Origin: Oidiodendron maius Zn
Lineage: Eukaryota > Ascomycota > Leotiomycetes > Myxotrichaceae
Reading direction: 5' to 3'
NCBI GenBank assembly: GCA_000827325.1
Contig: KN832894.1
Location: forward strand, 186,001 to 250,000
DNA: 64,000 nt
Below the pieces are notes generated by a model that had not been told where the DNA came from, did not search any database, and saw only the letters and a list, made by a program, of their open reading frames with translations. The position numbers were made by a program, and so were the translations under genes. Every line of letters starts with the position of its first letter. Positions within the stretch are counted from its first letter, which is position 1. Of the stretch, positions 45,145 to 57,598 are shown piece by piece.

Positions 45145-45491
45145 TTACTTCATGCTATATACGTCACTTATACATATGTTGACTAAAATCACCACTCCTC
45201 CAGCCGCAGCTCTCTGGGCGGAACGACCTACCGACAAACCCACCATACTTCCAGCCCCGATATAAGCTGCGGAGCCAGCAAAGAAAGTCGCAACAGCTGC
45301 CAGCAACAATGTGTTGAATATTTAGGAAAATCTTGCGTCTCCTAATAATGTCCCATCGCTGTGGCCCCCGCCTTTTAGGACGATTCAAGGACACCACCAG
45401 TGGCCCGTCCTCGTTTAAATCTTTTAGCACCTTTTCTTTCCGTCCTCCCTGCACTCCGAGCGCGGCCCATCATGTCGGTAAATTTACCCAT
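45145..45491 (-). pseudogene. Small membrane-protein pseudogene, unknown family
   Basis: Three consecutive protein-like pieces lie in different frames: MGKFTDMMGRARSAG then GRATGGVLESS; DIIRRRKIFLNIQ; and TLLLAAVATFFAGSAAYIGA then GSMVGLSVGRSAQRAAAGG with one membrane span. Two small shifts would join them. The look is of a roughly 100-residue basic protein with one transmembrane helix. Not recognised; a chance run of frames cannot be excluded. Confidence 0.35.
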
Positions 45492-46512
45492 TTTACGAAA
45501 ACCAACCGGAGCCCGTCGATGGAATCGCGACTTTCCAAGCCCAACTGATTTTGAGCTGAAAGCAGTGACAAGGTCCAATTTCTTTTTTTTTGTTTTTGTT
45601 TTTTTGGTTATCGGACGGAAACTCGAAATAGCAGATCGAGTGCTTTGTGCTTCTAACCCTCCAGGTTATCAATTTAAGCACAAGTGGAGGTCGATACATG
45701 AGATGAAGCGTGTATCCAGACTACGATAGGTCTTCAAGTTACCAAAGCTTGGCTGTATTCCGAACAGCGAAACCGCATGCGAAATATGAGTAGATGCGCG
45801 GCTGATCTGGTGACTGTTTGTTACAACTCTGTAACCCGACTATATTCGGAACCAATGGAAGCTATAGCCAAACAGGATCCTGGCCCGAATCCCGGGCCCA
45901 CAAGCCGTGACCTGATTTGGCTAAAATCTGCCCTTATCACGCACTATTCTGAAGTGGAGCCCGATGTGCGATGAATCTCGATCCAGCTACAGAGTAGGCG
46001 GCCCTGCTAGGAAATGATACTCCGGTGCGGAGTAGGGTCTAGAACAAGATCAAGTCGACTACAAGTCCTTCCCAGAGCTGATCAGTGGGTCAGGTACCCA
46101 CCCGCACACGGCATGCATGTATACAGAAATGCCAGCTGTTAAGTAACAACGGCCCTTTTTCTACCGCCATCGACAGTCAGTGTCGCACCTAGCGCCTCCC
46201 AAGTTTCATTTCCCGCACCATAACTTGCCAGAGACATAATCACGAAACCGCTACTCTCGGCCGAAAAGCCTGCTTTCTTACCAACTCAGCCGGCCGTACC
46301 GTCCCTTCCGAACCACCTTTCCCGATAAACTAGTCACGTGGGTCATACACCAGGAGAAGATTCTCCCAGGTCTTAATCTGCTCTGCTCTTTGCTTGGTCT
46401 GTGCTCTTACCCATCCTCGTTCTTGTTACAAATTTATATCTACGATAGGTTATCTCGCCTTCTTCAGCAGCTTATACCTAGTTATATATTATATGCCAGC
46501 GTCAAGCATCAT
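45492..46512. other. Intergenic
   Basis: A T-rich tract (ttttttttgtttttg at about 45585) is the only marked feature. It likely contains the promoter of the C2H2 gene. Confidence 0.35.
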
Positions 46513-48659
46513 ATGGAATTTCGACTCGGCACCCAATTCCCTACTGATATGGTCCAATTTGGTGCATTCCAGCATCGCCACGATCAGACGATCAACGACA
46601 CTCTTAGCTCCAAGTCCGAGCCGTCGAGCGCAGCGAGCGCAACTAATTCAGCGCTTTGACCCCGGCACACAAACGGCAGAGAAATGACTCCATTGATGGA
46701 CAAGCCACTTGTCCATCTCGAGAACTTATTCCGCTAGCATCAAGCCAGGTTAGGAGACAGTGCCGGACAGACCCTGTTAAAGAACAAAAGGTGAGGGCAT
46801 CCATTTTATATATCTATTCCGCCCGAAGAGTGGCCAAACATTGCGGGAATATATAGAACCTACTTCTCCCACCCACCTCATCGACGTAATAGAAGTCCTT
46901 CATTGCACAGAATCCTATCTCTCGCTCATACCTTCTTTCTGACTGGCAGCCTCCTGAGTGCAGCTGTGCATAATCTCTGCCTCGTGCTCCTTGCTGATCT
47001 TCATATCCATTTTCATCATTTCCAACTTCTGCTCTTATGCTCCTACACTGAGGGCGTTTTCTTTCCCAAGATCTCACCGCTCGCCGCCGCTAGTACTAGG
47101 TCCAACTTGCAGCAACTTGCTTGACATATTATTTATCACCTAGATCGTATTAACTCGTCAGAAAACTCGGTTTCAATAATAATAATCAACAGTCTTTGGA
47201 ACAGCCTATTCATAATATAGCATCAGTTCGTACTGTACAGTACTTCCACCGCCTTGGTCGCGCTATTGGCCGAAGTAGCGGCCCGTAGTACCCTTGACCG
47301 TCCAGATTGAGTCAATTCGCATTGCCAATGTACTTCATGGAACTAGTAGAGAACGAGTTAGACCATAAGCCGTTTCAGTGTGGCTGGCAGACATGTCACA
47401 AGGAATGTACAATGTCTCGAGATAATATGTAGAGTCTCGCTAATTGGGTGCTCTAGACCTTTAGCCGGAGATCCGACCTCCAAAGACATTATCGTATACA
47501 TACGAATGAGCGACCCTACTCCTGCATAACTGCAGGCTGTGGAAAGAGCTTTATCCAGAAAAGCGCTCTCATGGCTCACACCCGTACTCATACTGGCGAG
47601 AAGCCATATCGATGCCGGGATATCGCTTGCGGAAAGCGATTCTCTGATGTAATAAGACTACCTAGTTTGTTTTCGTATCATAACTGATAGTACTATAGTC
47701 ATCAAGTCTTGCACGTCATTGTCGCATCCACACTGGTAAAAGAGCCTGCAAATTTTTGCACGATAAATGCTTGAAGAGGTTCGTTATGCTGCCTAAATTT
47801 GACCCGTTTACTACTTACATATACTAGTTTAAGCCGCGAGAAAGCAATGGTCAAATATCATTCGTATTCTGATCACCATCCCACTATTTTCGCAGAGTTG
47901 GATGATAGGGATATTTCAGACTATGGTAGTGTTGAACCTTCTCCTGGACTCCAACAACCCTGTCCGGTGCAGTGGCAACCGAATATATTGAATGCGGCAC
48001 TTTCAGAGATGCCGCATAAGGCCCTTAGCTGTCACGCACAAATCATTACAAACCCTGGACAGCAGGATATGGATGGATATTCACCCCTGCCAGGTTATGG
48101 TCATGGCTACAATCTAGTCGGCAGTGCTCAAACTTACAACTCACCCGCAACACAATATCCCTCTCAGAATCCATTTATAGTTAATATCGCGAGTCTGCCT
48201 GCTGATGCCTCATATTCTGATGCCGAGCAGTCTAATTTGAAGTCATCCACTTTCAATATAAACCCGTCTCATATCCCGCAGGACCCTAGTCTTCGTCATC
48301 TCGATCCGCAGGGAATGCTTCAAAGAAGTCCAACCGGCTTCTCAACTGTTTCCAAGACAAAAGCAGTACTCCAAGATCCATATTTTTCTAACCGGACTGC
48401 ACAAGCGGCGACGTATGCTATTCAAAACTGGCCTCCTGCCGAACGGCAATCAATTTCCTTGTTCCAAACATTGGCGTATCATCCAACCCAAATACAACCC
48501 CATTTGACTCACCCACAGCATATCCAGTGCTACGATAATATAGACCACCAAGAACTTATTAGCGTTAGTCATATCCAGGCGTGGGCCAACTATCCAGCTT
48601 ACATATCCCACAATCCTTGCATCCAGCAGATGCAATCATTTGATCGCGACTCCTTATAA
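46513..48659 (+). CDS. C2H2 zinc-finger transcription factor, 5' part damaged or unresolved
   Basis: Clear part: a [13 protein letters not shown] half finger; then [36 protein letters not shown] (HTRTH) and [17 protein letters not shown] up to 47648; intron 47649-47698; [18 protein letters not shown]; intron 47779-47827; [12 protein letters not shown]; then a 270-residue Pro/Gln/Ser-rich tail to 48659. That is a fungal regulator with about four tandem fingers. The first finger cannot be joined to the second with any canonical splice pair I can find, and stops lie between. The putative start ([19 protein letters not shown] at 46513) ends at a TGA, with matching sequence ([13 protein letters not shown]) continuing out of frame. 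The DNA-binding core looks real; the whole gene may be a recent pseudogene. Confidence 0.6.
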
Positions 48660-50311
48660 GTAACCGAGTTTGTGGGTCAAGAACCTATAAGACATAATCA
48701 CTATATACTACAAAAACATTTTGCGCATACCGTTGAGCCACTTTATTAGCTCGGCAAATTTGGTTCGAAGCAATGACTTGTTAGGGGAGGATGGGCAGTA
48801 CTTGCACAACGGCAAGATTAGGGAGTGGGTTTATCCGGGGGAAATTTGCGGGCCCAGATTGAGTCAACTTGAGCTAGAAATTATGAAATGAAGGACTCTC
48901 GTATGCAATATGGTTGGTTAGTAATAATGATGATGTAGAGTTTGTTTATCTGACTATTGTTGGAAGTGTATAGTACTGAAACAGGGGACTGGTTGCGGCA
49001 GAATTGTCTCTTTTGTAAATTCTATCCACATTAAGATTTGCATAGCTTAGTTGGGGCGAGCAATTCGAAGTCAAGATAGTACATTCTCTAATTGCTGGTA
49101 GAGACATGACTTGGATGGATCAACCTATACGCGATAACTAATCCTAATGCTTCCGGAGGGTAGAAAGGTAGCTTGCTGATATAACGCGTGAGAGTTGCCT
49201 CGAAGGCATTGGATATGGAGGGGCACGTGTTCTATTTTGATTCTTGTAATAAATTAGCCACAGTCATCACCTCTTGAGCCCAAGCCGTCAGAAGCTACAG
49301 TGCTGATATTAGTCAGGGAAAGATATGCCACAGAGCGGTCTTATTGAAAGTCATCTTGATATGTAAAGTTTTCTGCCACAATTTAGAGAGTTAGTTCAGC
49401 TTCGAAGTATATAGTCCATGCATAGTGGCTGGAGTACTTCGCCTATTGGTTTATGGACTCGACTTGTCTTTTTGAATAAGTTTCTAAGAAGGCGCCTCCA
49501 GCGGATGGTGCCATTAATTGACAAACTTCTGAAGCTTAGTGTCGAAGGGAATATTGATAATAATGGGGCGACAGGGAATAAAGCCTGAGCCTAGGTGCAT
49601 GTAAGGTCCAGTAAGGCATCATGTGATAGTTTCGTACTTTTTAGGTAAAAATGCTTTTTTGTTCTAAAGATAGTGGGTTCAACCGCCACCTTTATACTTC
49701 ATGGTTATACTAGAATCCTAAATACAGTCTTAAATAACTCAAATAAAGTAGTTTCTGCACGTATGACATGTACTCTTTCACACAGTCTATTATATTAGTA
49801 TTTTAGGCTTTAGTATTAGTATTTGAGCTGGTTATCCAGTACTAGAAGTAGACTAGCTTCTAGATACCGCAACAAGTTTCTATCACGGATTAAATGCAAT
49901 GAGCTAAAGCCACAACTAGTTATGTTACGGGAAGGTCTAGTTAACGAGAGAAGACTAATCTATAGGCAGGAAGAAAGTAGTATATCTAAGCTTAAGCATA
50001 GGCTGTACTATAGCCTATGCTTCATACGATTCAGAGACTTGGCTCACGTGTGCACAAGTGATCCTTCAACCGGGTTCCACCCGCTCTAATAGTAATAATA
50101 CCCCACTAGTCTTCGTTCGTAGTGTCTTCAACGATGTAACAGGTTTAGACAAAACTAGCCCGAAGTTGAAACCTCATTTAAAAATATTTGTATAGGAGCT
50201 CAAGCTCTAGCAGTAGTAGTAGGCTCCAGTATCAGTGTGAAAATACCTTGAGTTAGTTGTGGATTTAAGCCGCCGCTATATTTGTATGACTTCCACCGTT
50301 CGATGCCCTTT
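48660..50311. other. Intergenic, nothing recognised
   Basis: No gene or clear repeat; the part from 49600 is AT-rich. An 88-codon frame at 49823-50089 has no domain. Confidence 0.4.
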
Positions 50312-51463
50312 CTAAAATCCTAATGACTTTTCGTAGTCTGCAGCTCCGCTTCCTATAGGAACGACTATAGAGTAGCTATCGGTCGCACCGGCCTCTTGAA
50401 CCCCATTCGCCATAAATAACGGTGTCATCTTCCCATCTGTACTAAAATATAGCTGCGGCCTCTCCCTTCGAGAATAGGATATTGTTTTACCATTTGTAAA
50501 TTTCACAGCCGTCGTATATGATACCGTGCTTCCATAGGTCCACGTGCCGTTCCATGACGTGGCAAACGCGTGGCGCCCTACGTAAGGTGCTTCTCCCAGG
50601 GCGTGCATCAGCATATGAAAGTTGCCGCGCTTATCGCGCCAGATGAAGGGGTCTTCATCGGCGCTTGGGAACAGCGGCTCGGAGGCTGGGGGGTAAGTTC
50701 CCTCATAACTAGATGCGCTTGTGATAGCATTGTGTTCATTGCTCGAATTACCTCCATTGCTCTTGCCTCGGTATGCAAGAATGATTTCAGAAGTGTGGTC
50801 AGAATCGCTATACAACGCGAGGGCGGACGGGTTCGTGACAACCGAATCCCATGCGCTGCTCCCCGCCCCATTCATGATCTTGCCGTGAGAGGTCCATGCC
50901 TTAAGATCAGGAGAACTGTTAACAGTGATGCCACTGACGGGGCTGCCATAGCCAGAGCCGCAGGAAAATCCTGTGCCATTACAACCAGACGGTACTGCGT
51001 GTGGGCAACCGATATGGTAGAGAAGATACAGTTTATCAGCTGGGCTGTAAATAACTGTTGGATTGTGAGCGAAAGTGCCAACGACCTCTGCAGCGAATGT
51101 GTAGGGGCCTTGGGGACCAGTCGTAGACTCTGCCCTGATAATATGACTATAAGGTATCCAATCACTGAGACCGCAGCCATGAATGAATTCTGATGCAATT
51201 AGATGAAACAACCTGTCGTTGCGTGGATCTTGAACGATGTGGGCACCCCAAGAGGAGGTACCTGAACCGGTCAAATTGTAACCACTCGAAGGTTTGGCCT
51301 CTCGAAGGTCTAACACTCCGCAATCAGTGCCAATCCAGCCAGGATCGCAAACACAGCGGTCATGGTGACAAACGCCATTAAGGCTGCAGTCGTGGTTGGT
51401 CGTACACGCGGTGGCTGTAAGGGCGGCAGAGAGAAAAATGAGGACTCGCAGAAACAGTGTCAT
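50312..51463 (-). CDS. Secreted EGF-like plus five-bladed beta-propeller (GH43/GH32-like) protein, 383 aa
   Basis: A single exon. Signal peptide: MTLFLRVLIFLSAALTATA. Then comes a six-cysteine EGF-like module at residues 20-48 (CTTNHDCSLNGVC, HHDRCVCDPGWIGTDC). The remaining 330 residues resemble a glycoside-hydrolase propeller: GAHIVQDPRNDRLFHL, IIRAEST then GPYTFA, FAHNPTVIYSPADKLYLLYH, PFIWRDKRGNFHMLMHA and RERPQLYFSTDGKMTPLF. Asp and Glu residues at the usual blade positions (DPFIWRD, RPQLYF) are present, but catalytic identity is not proven. An EGF module before such a propeller is a fungal secreted architecture of unknown substrate, presumably polysaccharide. Intact. Confidence 0.8.
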   Translation of the reverse strand: MTLFLRVLIFLSAALTATACTTNHDCSLNGVCHHDRCVCDPGWIGTDCGVLDLREAKPSSGYNLTGSGTSSWGAHIVQDPRNDRLFHLIASEFIHGCGLSDWIPYSHIIRAESTTGPQGPYTFAAEVVGTFAHNPTVIYSPADKLYLLYHIGCPHAVPSGCNGTGFSCGSGYGSPVSGITVNSSPDLKAWTSHGKIMNGAGSSAWDSVVTNPSALALYSDSDHTSEIILAYRGKSNGGNSSNEHNAITSASSYEGTYPPASEPLFPSADEDPFIWRDKRGNFHMLMHALGEAPYVGRHAFATSWNGTWTYGSTVSYTTAVKFTNGKTISYSRRERPQLYFSTDGKMTPLFMANGVQEAGATDSYSIVVPIGSGAADYEKSLGF

Positions 51464-53310
51464 ATTAGCAAGCTTATTTCGGAGATGCTCCTAAGTGATT
51501 CAGAAGGATTGGTATCCGAAATTTTCGCAAGGGTCTCCACCGCATCTTTATACCTTTTCTAGAGTACAAGCCGGGGAGTACAAGCCGCGGAGTACAATCA
51601 GCTTGCTGATGAGAACTTACAGAAGTTAAACACCCGACACACTATACCCCCTAATACCCGAATCGTTCATGTTGGAGAATTAGGCTAATTTAACAGGTGC
51701 CTTCCCTTAAGATACTACGGGGTGTAAGGTCTGATTAGCGTCTAGTGAAATCATACGGTACTTGGGGGTGGAATAAGCCTCGGGGGATCGGGGTAATTAA
51801 TAAAATATAATACACAGCACTACTGAAGTCACTGGCAGTGGGCTGATTTATACTCTAAGTACCTCGGTGATAGAGCCGCGGCAATCATCTCATGTAGCCA
51901 TTTAAATCGTGAACTTAGCCAACCAAAAGGAGTCAATTACGAGGTAATCGCCTGCCCAGAAAGATTAGAAAATTAGAGTTAGAAGGCGATGCATGACGTA
52001 AAAGAGTGAGTGCATAGCGCGCGCGACATTAATTAAACCCTTGGTGCTGTTATGTAAAATTAGTGCTGCTGACCTTTCGGAGCAGATAAAAGGGGGCTTT
52101 ACAGGGCAGCAGCAATACAACAATTCATGATTGGCTCAATACACGTATACTGCAACAGATGGCCTTCCCCGCATCCCCCGCACCCTCCTCGCCCCCGCCC
52201 CCGCTACAGGGCGTAATAGTCTCGGAGAATCGGACTAATTCTAAATCAGTCCCTTTTAAGGCACGATTTTTCTTTCTTTTTATCAAATAAACCATTGTGT
52301 TACGCCTGAGACAACTACTCTGAGGCAGGGAGTTAATACTATGTTTGAAGATTTTCGCGTGTTTTTCCGGTCTTTTCATCAACTGCGGCGCTCACGGTGC
52401 GGGAAGCCTGTTTCGCAACTGTGTTTCTAAGGCACGGATCATCAATCATAAGAGAATGGGGAGGTGGACAGGCGGAAATATCCAGCGGTTGGAGGGCAGC
52501 ATAGGTTCAGCGACAAACAAGAGCGTGTGTGGGATCGAGGTGTCGGTTTATCATTGTTCACGTAGATAAAGAAAAGGAAGCCTCTATAATAAGAAATTGA
52601 TTGCTCTTCCTCTCTTTAGTGCTGTAATTGAGACTGGGCGTTCTTGTGCGCTTCACCCCGAATCTGCCTCGCCCCTCATTTCTCCTCGCACTACCTAAAG
52701 AGAAATCTCCATCATTCCATGCCACTACTGTCCCTAACCCTCGGTGGAAACTACGTAAAGGTGGAGCACTATATGAGTAAGGTCAAGATAGCGTTGGGAT
52801 CGGTTGCATTGTGGCTCGGTTCGGAATTGTAATTAAGATGGGTATTAAGTAGCTGCCGTATGCCGAGATACATTGGGGAATGGAACGCGGCCTTGCGTAA
52901 ATCCGGTTCCTTGTCTCAAACTTTGTTGAACAGTCGATTGAAGTAAGAAAATAAGCCTATACCGATGCTGAAATGCATATTTAAATTATTGGAGAGTTAG
53001 AGTTGAACGGGTAGCGGGAAAGGGGTGCCGGAATTATTGTCCTATATCGACGTACAGACGGTCTGTTGCAGTATACTCTGTACCAATAAATACTACCGAA
53101 ATTAAGATTTTACACCACCAATACCTAAATCCTCTAACCTCTGATATATCTGGAACTCATCTTAGGCTCGTCTGAATTCCTAGTGTTGCTACAATTCACA
53201 ACACGGCCCGTCTGATACTATAAACCTCTGGTACAAAATAGTGACAAGACATCGAGACTTCAAGTTTCTAAAATATCTGCTTCATATCGTTCAGCTCCCG
53301 CTCCAGAGCT
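51464..53310. other. Intergenic; left border of the intact gene block
   Basis: No gene recognised. A strongly C-rich tract at about 52163-52203 (ccccgc/ccctcc) and a short gcgcgcgac at 52018 are the only marked features. The 85-codon frame opposite the C-rich tract looks spurious. Confidence 0.4.
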
Positions 53311-54428
53311 ATGCCACGACCGACTTACGATTCTCTACCTTTGCGCTCTGGCGACCCGCCATGCTCAGCGTGGGGTCTGTACGGTACCGATGACCAGCTA
53401 GGGACTCTAAATCTTCTCAGCCCCGAAGTTGTGGCTGAAGCGGCAAAAGAAATCCGCACAGGTGCCCGTGTGGGACTAAATCTGCCTGTTGGCTATCTTG
53501 TGGAGCCAACGCATGGCCGACTTGGGCTCAAACACACCGTGTTACCCTCCAAGGGAGCAATTGCAATACATGACGATGTAATTGAACTGAACACACAGGT
53601 GAGCTTACTGCATTTTTGAGGCGTGAAAAATATAGCATCATATGGCGAAGCAAAGCTGATTGGTAATTCAGTGCTCGACTCAGTGGGATGGACTCCGTCA
53701 CGTTGGATATCGGAAATCGGGTCTATTCTATAATGGGGCGACCAAGGATCAGATCTCCGGCGCGAATACCACCCCCATTCTAGGGATACATTGTAAGTTA
53801 ATCCTCCGCTTGAAATTCGAAGGGTCTTTTTCAGTAGACAATATCTGAGAAGCTTGTAGCGTGGTGTGAAAAGGGTATCGCCGGCCGCGGCATCCTTCTT
53901 GATTATCTGCGCTGGAGTCAAGAGCAGAATCAAAAGTACGACGTACTTAAAGGCCATGCTATAACAGTGGAAGAGTTGCAAGCCTGCGCTAAAGCTCAAA
54001 ACATTGTCCCTAGAGAAGGTGACATTTTGTTCGTAAGAACGGGTTTCAAAGTGGGATACGCGGCTTTGAGTAAGGAAGAGAAGACTGAATGGGCACGCAA
54101 CAGCCCCACTTTATGGACTGGAATTGAAACGTCAGAAAAGACAGCGAGGTGGCTGTGGGATACAGGTTTTGCTGCCTGCGCAGGGGACCAGCCGGGCTGG
54201 GAAGCCTTTCCCATTTGGACGACGCCGGACGTTGGTGGACTAGGAGAACTGAGTCTACACGAGGTGATGTTGGGAGGGTGGGGAATGCCTATCGGCGAAT
54301 TTTTTGACCTTGAACAGCTTAGTGAGGAGTGTGCAAAACAGGGAAGATATTCATTCTTTGTTACGAGTATGCCATTAAACATCCTTGGGGGTGTAGGCAC
54401 TCCTCCTAACGCTTTAGCTATCTTCTAA
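53311..54428 (+). CDS. Cyclase-family (PF04199) metal-dependent hydrolase, copy 1, 325 aa
   Basis: Three exons, 53311-53598, 53672-53792 and 53860-54428, sum to 325 codons. The acceptor at 53859 was fixed by comparison with the paralogue at 60034-61192. Landmarks: LPLRSGDPPCSAWGLYG, DDQLGTLNLLSPEVV, HDDVIELNTQ, the metal-site region CSTQWDGLRHVGY (residues 97-109), GIAGRGILLDYLRW, GDILFVRTGFKVGY, GFAACAGDQPGWE, LHEVMLGGWGMPIGE and LGGVGTPPNALAIF. The family includes kynurenine formamidase and isatin hydrolase: zinc or manganese amidases/lactonases. Cytosolic; no signal peptide. Its 3' end faces the regulator gene 42 bp away. Exact substrate unknown. Confidence 0.85.
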
Positions 54429-54470
54429 ACTCGGTAGGCATAAGCATAGAGTTTTGACTGTAAATGGCAC

Positions 54471-56953
54471 TCAAAACATAATATCGAAATTTTCCATCTC
54501 AAACACCGGCAAAAATTGATCTCCATCCCAGACGCCTCCAGAAAGAGTATCATACATCATCTCCTCAGGACCTCCGTTGAATTCGTACGGCCTGGCTCCT
54601 TCATAATCAAGCCCAAAGGTCTTTCCCACCAACGTAGCATCATTTTGTAAAGCACCATCAGTCTCATCTATTAGACCCTTGGCAAGAATCTTCCTATTCG
54701 CCGCATCCACGATTCGTCTCAGCTGCATCAGCACCCGTCTTGCAAATGTGTATCCGGGTGCGATCTCTTGGAGCAACGATAGAGCTTTCCGAAAAGCTCG
54801 CCCGGCGCGGAGTCTTAGATCATTACCAGTGTCGTTGTCGTCTTTGATAATGATGCAAGTTAGAGGAATTATGGCCCCGGAGAGGTAGATAACCGAAGAA
54901 TACCGATCCGTTCGTTGATGAAATGGTGAGGTATGGAAGGCATGGATGGCGTCGATAGAAGATGTTGTAATAGCAACGCAGGCCTCGGCTTCACGAGGAT
55001 GGTATTTGAGATTCAGCATCTCCTTGCGACGGAGAAGAAGCCGTAAATGATTAGTTCTCTATCAAATTAGTGTTTGCAGTAATGACAATGTCCAGTGTGA
55101 ATCATCAGTGAATACGCACGAGATGTATTACTACAGCTTGTCGAAGTACATATAACGGATATCTTCTAATATCTGCCGAGTCCAGATAAGTGGGCGTCCA
55201 TTGCAAGTCGGGTGGCAGATCATGGACGAGTAACATTATCCGTGCATCCATAGTGGCCACGAACTCTTGGTTCGTCAGATTAGAGGCATTCATGCCGAAC
55301 ATCGTATCCCATATCTCAGAACATAACTTGGCCCATTTGATAGTTCTGTGTAAATATGGTATTGAGGAGGAATCTGGATCTGAGGATGGTTGGCTAATCA
55401 AGACATCTGTCCCATCCATAGAGTGTGGCAAGTCGACCTTGAAGTTGGACTCTCGAATTAGAAATGGTACTCCGCACACAAGAGCTACGTTACGGTCCAG
55501 ACAATAAAGACACCAGAAAATCCGTTGCCTCATTGTGACGTCGAACGAGCTGCTGTTAAGCCATGACGTTTGATCGTGTAGACCAATCTGATACGTTAAT
55601 CTGACAGCTGTGCTGATTGCATCGTAGGCTGCGTTCTGCCTCTCAATGAACAAAAAGTAAATTGTTTTGAGGATGAGACATTGAATGGTGAGCAGATTCC
55701 CGCGGCCTAGCCATGTTGTGTGACTTAGTAGGTGCTCTGCCCGGCTAAATTCTTTCCATCCCGGGACAGTCTTCGAATCTACGCAGTACTCTTCTAGTAT
55801 TTTTATCACAGCCACAATGAGACTTACAAGAGCCACGAACTGACGCGAATCCACATTGTCTGATGCGACTGGGTCTTCCGCTAGGTAACTTTCGAAGCGT
55901 GAGTTAAAATAAGGCTCGTGAAGACAGAGATCTGAAATGCTCTGTCAGTGAGCCTCCGATTCCAAGTTTGAGTCACTTACAATGAGGATTCAGACAGTTG
56001 AAAAACTTGCGGAATGAAGCGCGGAGGATTTCTAAGTCCTGTGATCTTGTTCCTTCGTTCCATAGCTGTAAATCGCCTATACAGCAACTGGGAAAGCTTC
56101 TACAATTATTGAACCGACACCCAACTTCCGGCTGCTGGCTGCTTTGAGGGATAATGTTGCACTGCTCACCGGATGGGCCGATAACTCGGTCCAATATTGA
56201 TATTGCGTTCAACAAGTCGGTTCCTCCTTGGAATTTCGGACCCGCATGATCCAGGTCTGTAAATCCTTCTTCACTCGAAAAGAATGACGAGACGTCACTA
56301 TGGCCTGTGGTTTTTAGCATCAAACTAAAGATAAAATGGTTTAAGATGCCCGTCAACCCTAATAAACTTTAACCCACATCGTTCTGAATCATTAAGCCTC
56401 TGCTCAAGCCTTGTAATCCGTGCACCGAGGTCTAGTGTCCATCGTGGCTCATTCTCGTGCGACAGCGGCCGAGTTGCGTGATATGATGTGACATCTGCAA
56501 CAGATTCACTTGATATAGATTCGTGACTATTGTCGGATTAGCCGAAATGCGATCCTCTAGGTCATCAATCTCACTTTTGAGCTTGCTCCTCTGGTATTTC
56601 AGAATGCGGGGCGTTGCTTCGCCTGCGCCTTCTAAAACGTCCAGTACTATAAATGCAATCCCCTCCAGTATTGCGGCATTGTAGGCAAGGCCGTTCTCCC
56701 GTGCACTGAGGATGCCATCAATGTTTCGTTTCATAGTGCCTAATGGAGACTTGTACTAACTTTGGTTTTGCGCTTTCGGCAGTCCAAGCTAGACCGTAGG
56801 AGGTTAACAAATTCAAATTCGTATTCGAACTGAGATGAGTGTAGCTCACCATGCACGTGAAACGTAGCTATTTCTTTTGGGGGCTAGAGAAATGGCCGCT
56901 GATCGCCGCTGGTCGTCCGTATGTGTTGTCGATGCAACCAGAGCAGTATCCAT
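54471..56953 (-). CDS. Zn2Cys6 transcription factor with fungal-specific domain, 721 aa, seven exons
   Basis: Exons 56953-56850, 56788-56761, 56705-56575, 56526-56368, 56324-55981, 55931-55120 and 55058-54471 sum to 721 codons. The zinc cluster is spread over three exons, the middle only 28 bp: C35-LD-C38-RKRKTK-C45-TGERP-C51-LQ-C54-RNTGGD-C61, followed by a basic RFRRRRRSN. The first Cys codon itself is split by an intron. A short leucine-rich coiled segment follows (GARITRLEQRLNDSE), then the PF04082 regulatory domain (SAEHLL-type repeats, YQIGLHDQTSW, QRIFWCLYCLDRNVALVCGVPF, KWAKLCSEIWD). Start MDTALVAS at 56953 is the first in-frame ATG. It lies inside the enzyme block and is the natural candidate for its pathway-specific activator. 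Confidence 0.88.
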
Positions 56954-57598
56954 AATGCGAGAGAATATGAGCAACTCTTGGTCTGGGATTCATGGACTCT
57001 GATCTGGTTAATTTTTCCCGGATGACATGAATTTTAATCCCAGAGGCACCAGGTGCGGGGTACACAGGGTGTCCGTGGAGATTAGGTGGGATTTAACAGC
57101 ACATTGGCAGGCTCCAACCGAGGCACATCCGGCACCCGGTAGCCAACCAGCCATCCAGAAGTATTTAATCTCCAAGAACCATAGCTTCGAGATCTTGTAT
57201 ACAAATAGTAGATTCTGTACATGGACGAGAATATCATGTTAGTGGTGTACTTCCAATATGTCGATAAAAGCTTTCGGGTATGGTGACTGGAACGGGGTAT
57301 GGTGACTGGAACGAATACCGCTCTTTTACGATTATGTCTCCACTGAGCCTGCCGCTAGAATGAAATCCTGCTGCTGGCTATAATTGGCCCCTTTCAACCA
57401 CAAAGTGCTCTCCAGTCAGTGCTAATTTCTGCTTTCGTTAAACTAGTTTGTTATTTATTGTCTGATATGCAAGATTATACTTGTTCCTCTCATTCTCTCT
57501 CTCTCTTCTCGCCCACTAGCATGCTGGGATATCCATCTTGTGCGGATGCCATATTTCGACTATGCAAAGCCGACTTTTCTGCCCTTTGCCCACCCATT
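56954..57598. other. Spacer upstream of the regulator, downstream of the bicupin
   Basis: It contains the regulator's promoter. An 18-base direct repeat, gggtatggtgactggaac, occurs twice in tandem at about 57277-57314. Nothing else recognised. Confidence 0.45.

Noticed and set aside
46814-47077. Minus-strand frame with a protein-like end ([15 protein letters not shown])
   Set aside because: It lies inside the plus-strand C2H2 gene region, has no identifiable family and could be chance.
50570-51193. 207-codon plus-strand frame
   Set aside because: Antisense shadow of the EGF/propeller gene.
53793-53860. Splice conflict suspected in cyclase copy 1
   Set aside because: Using the acceptor at 53859, in line with copy 2, gives GIHSWCEKGIAGRG in frame.
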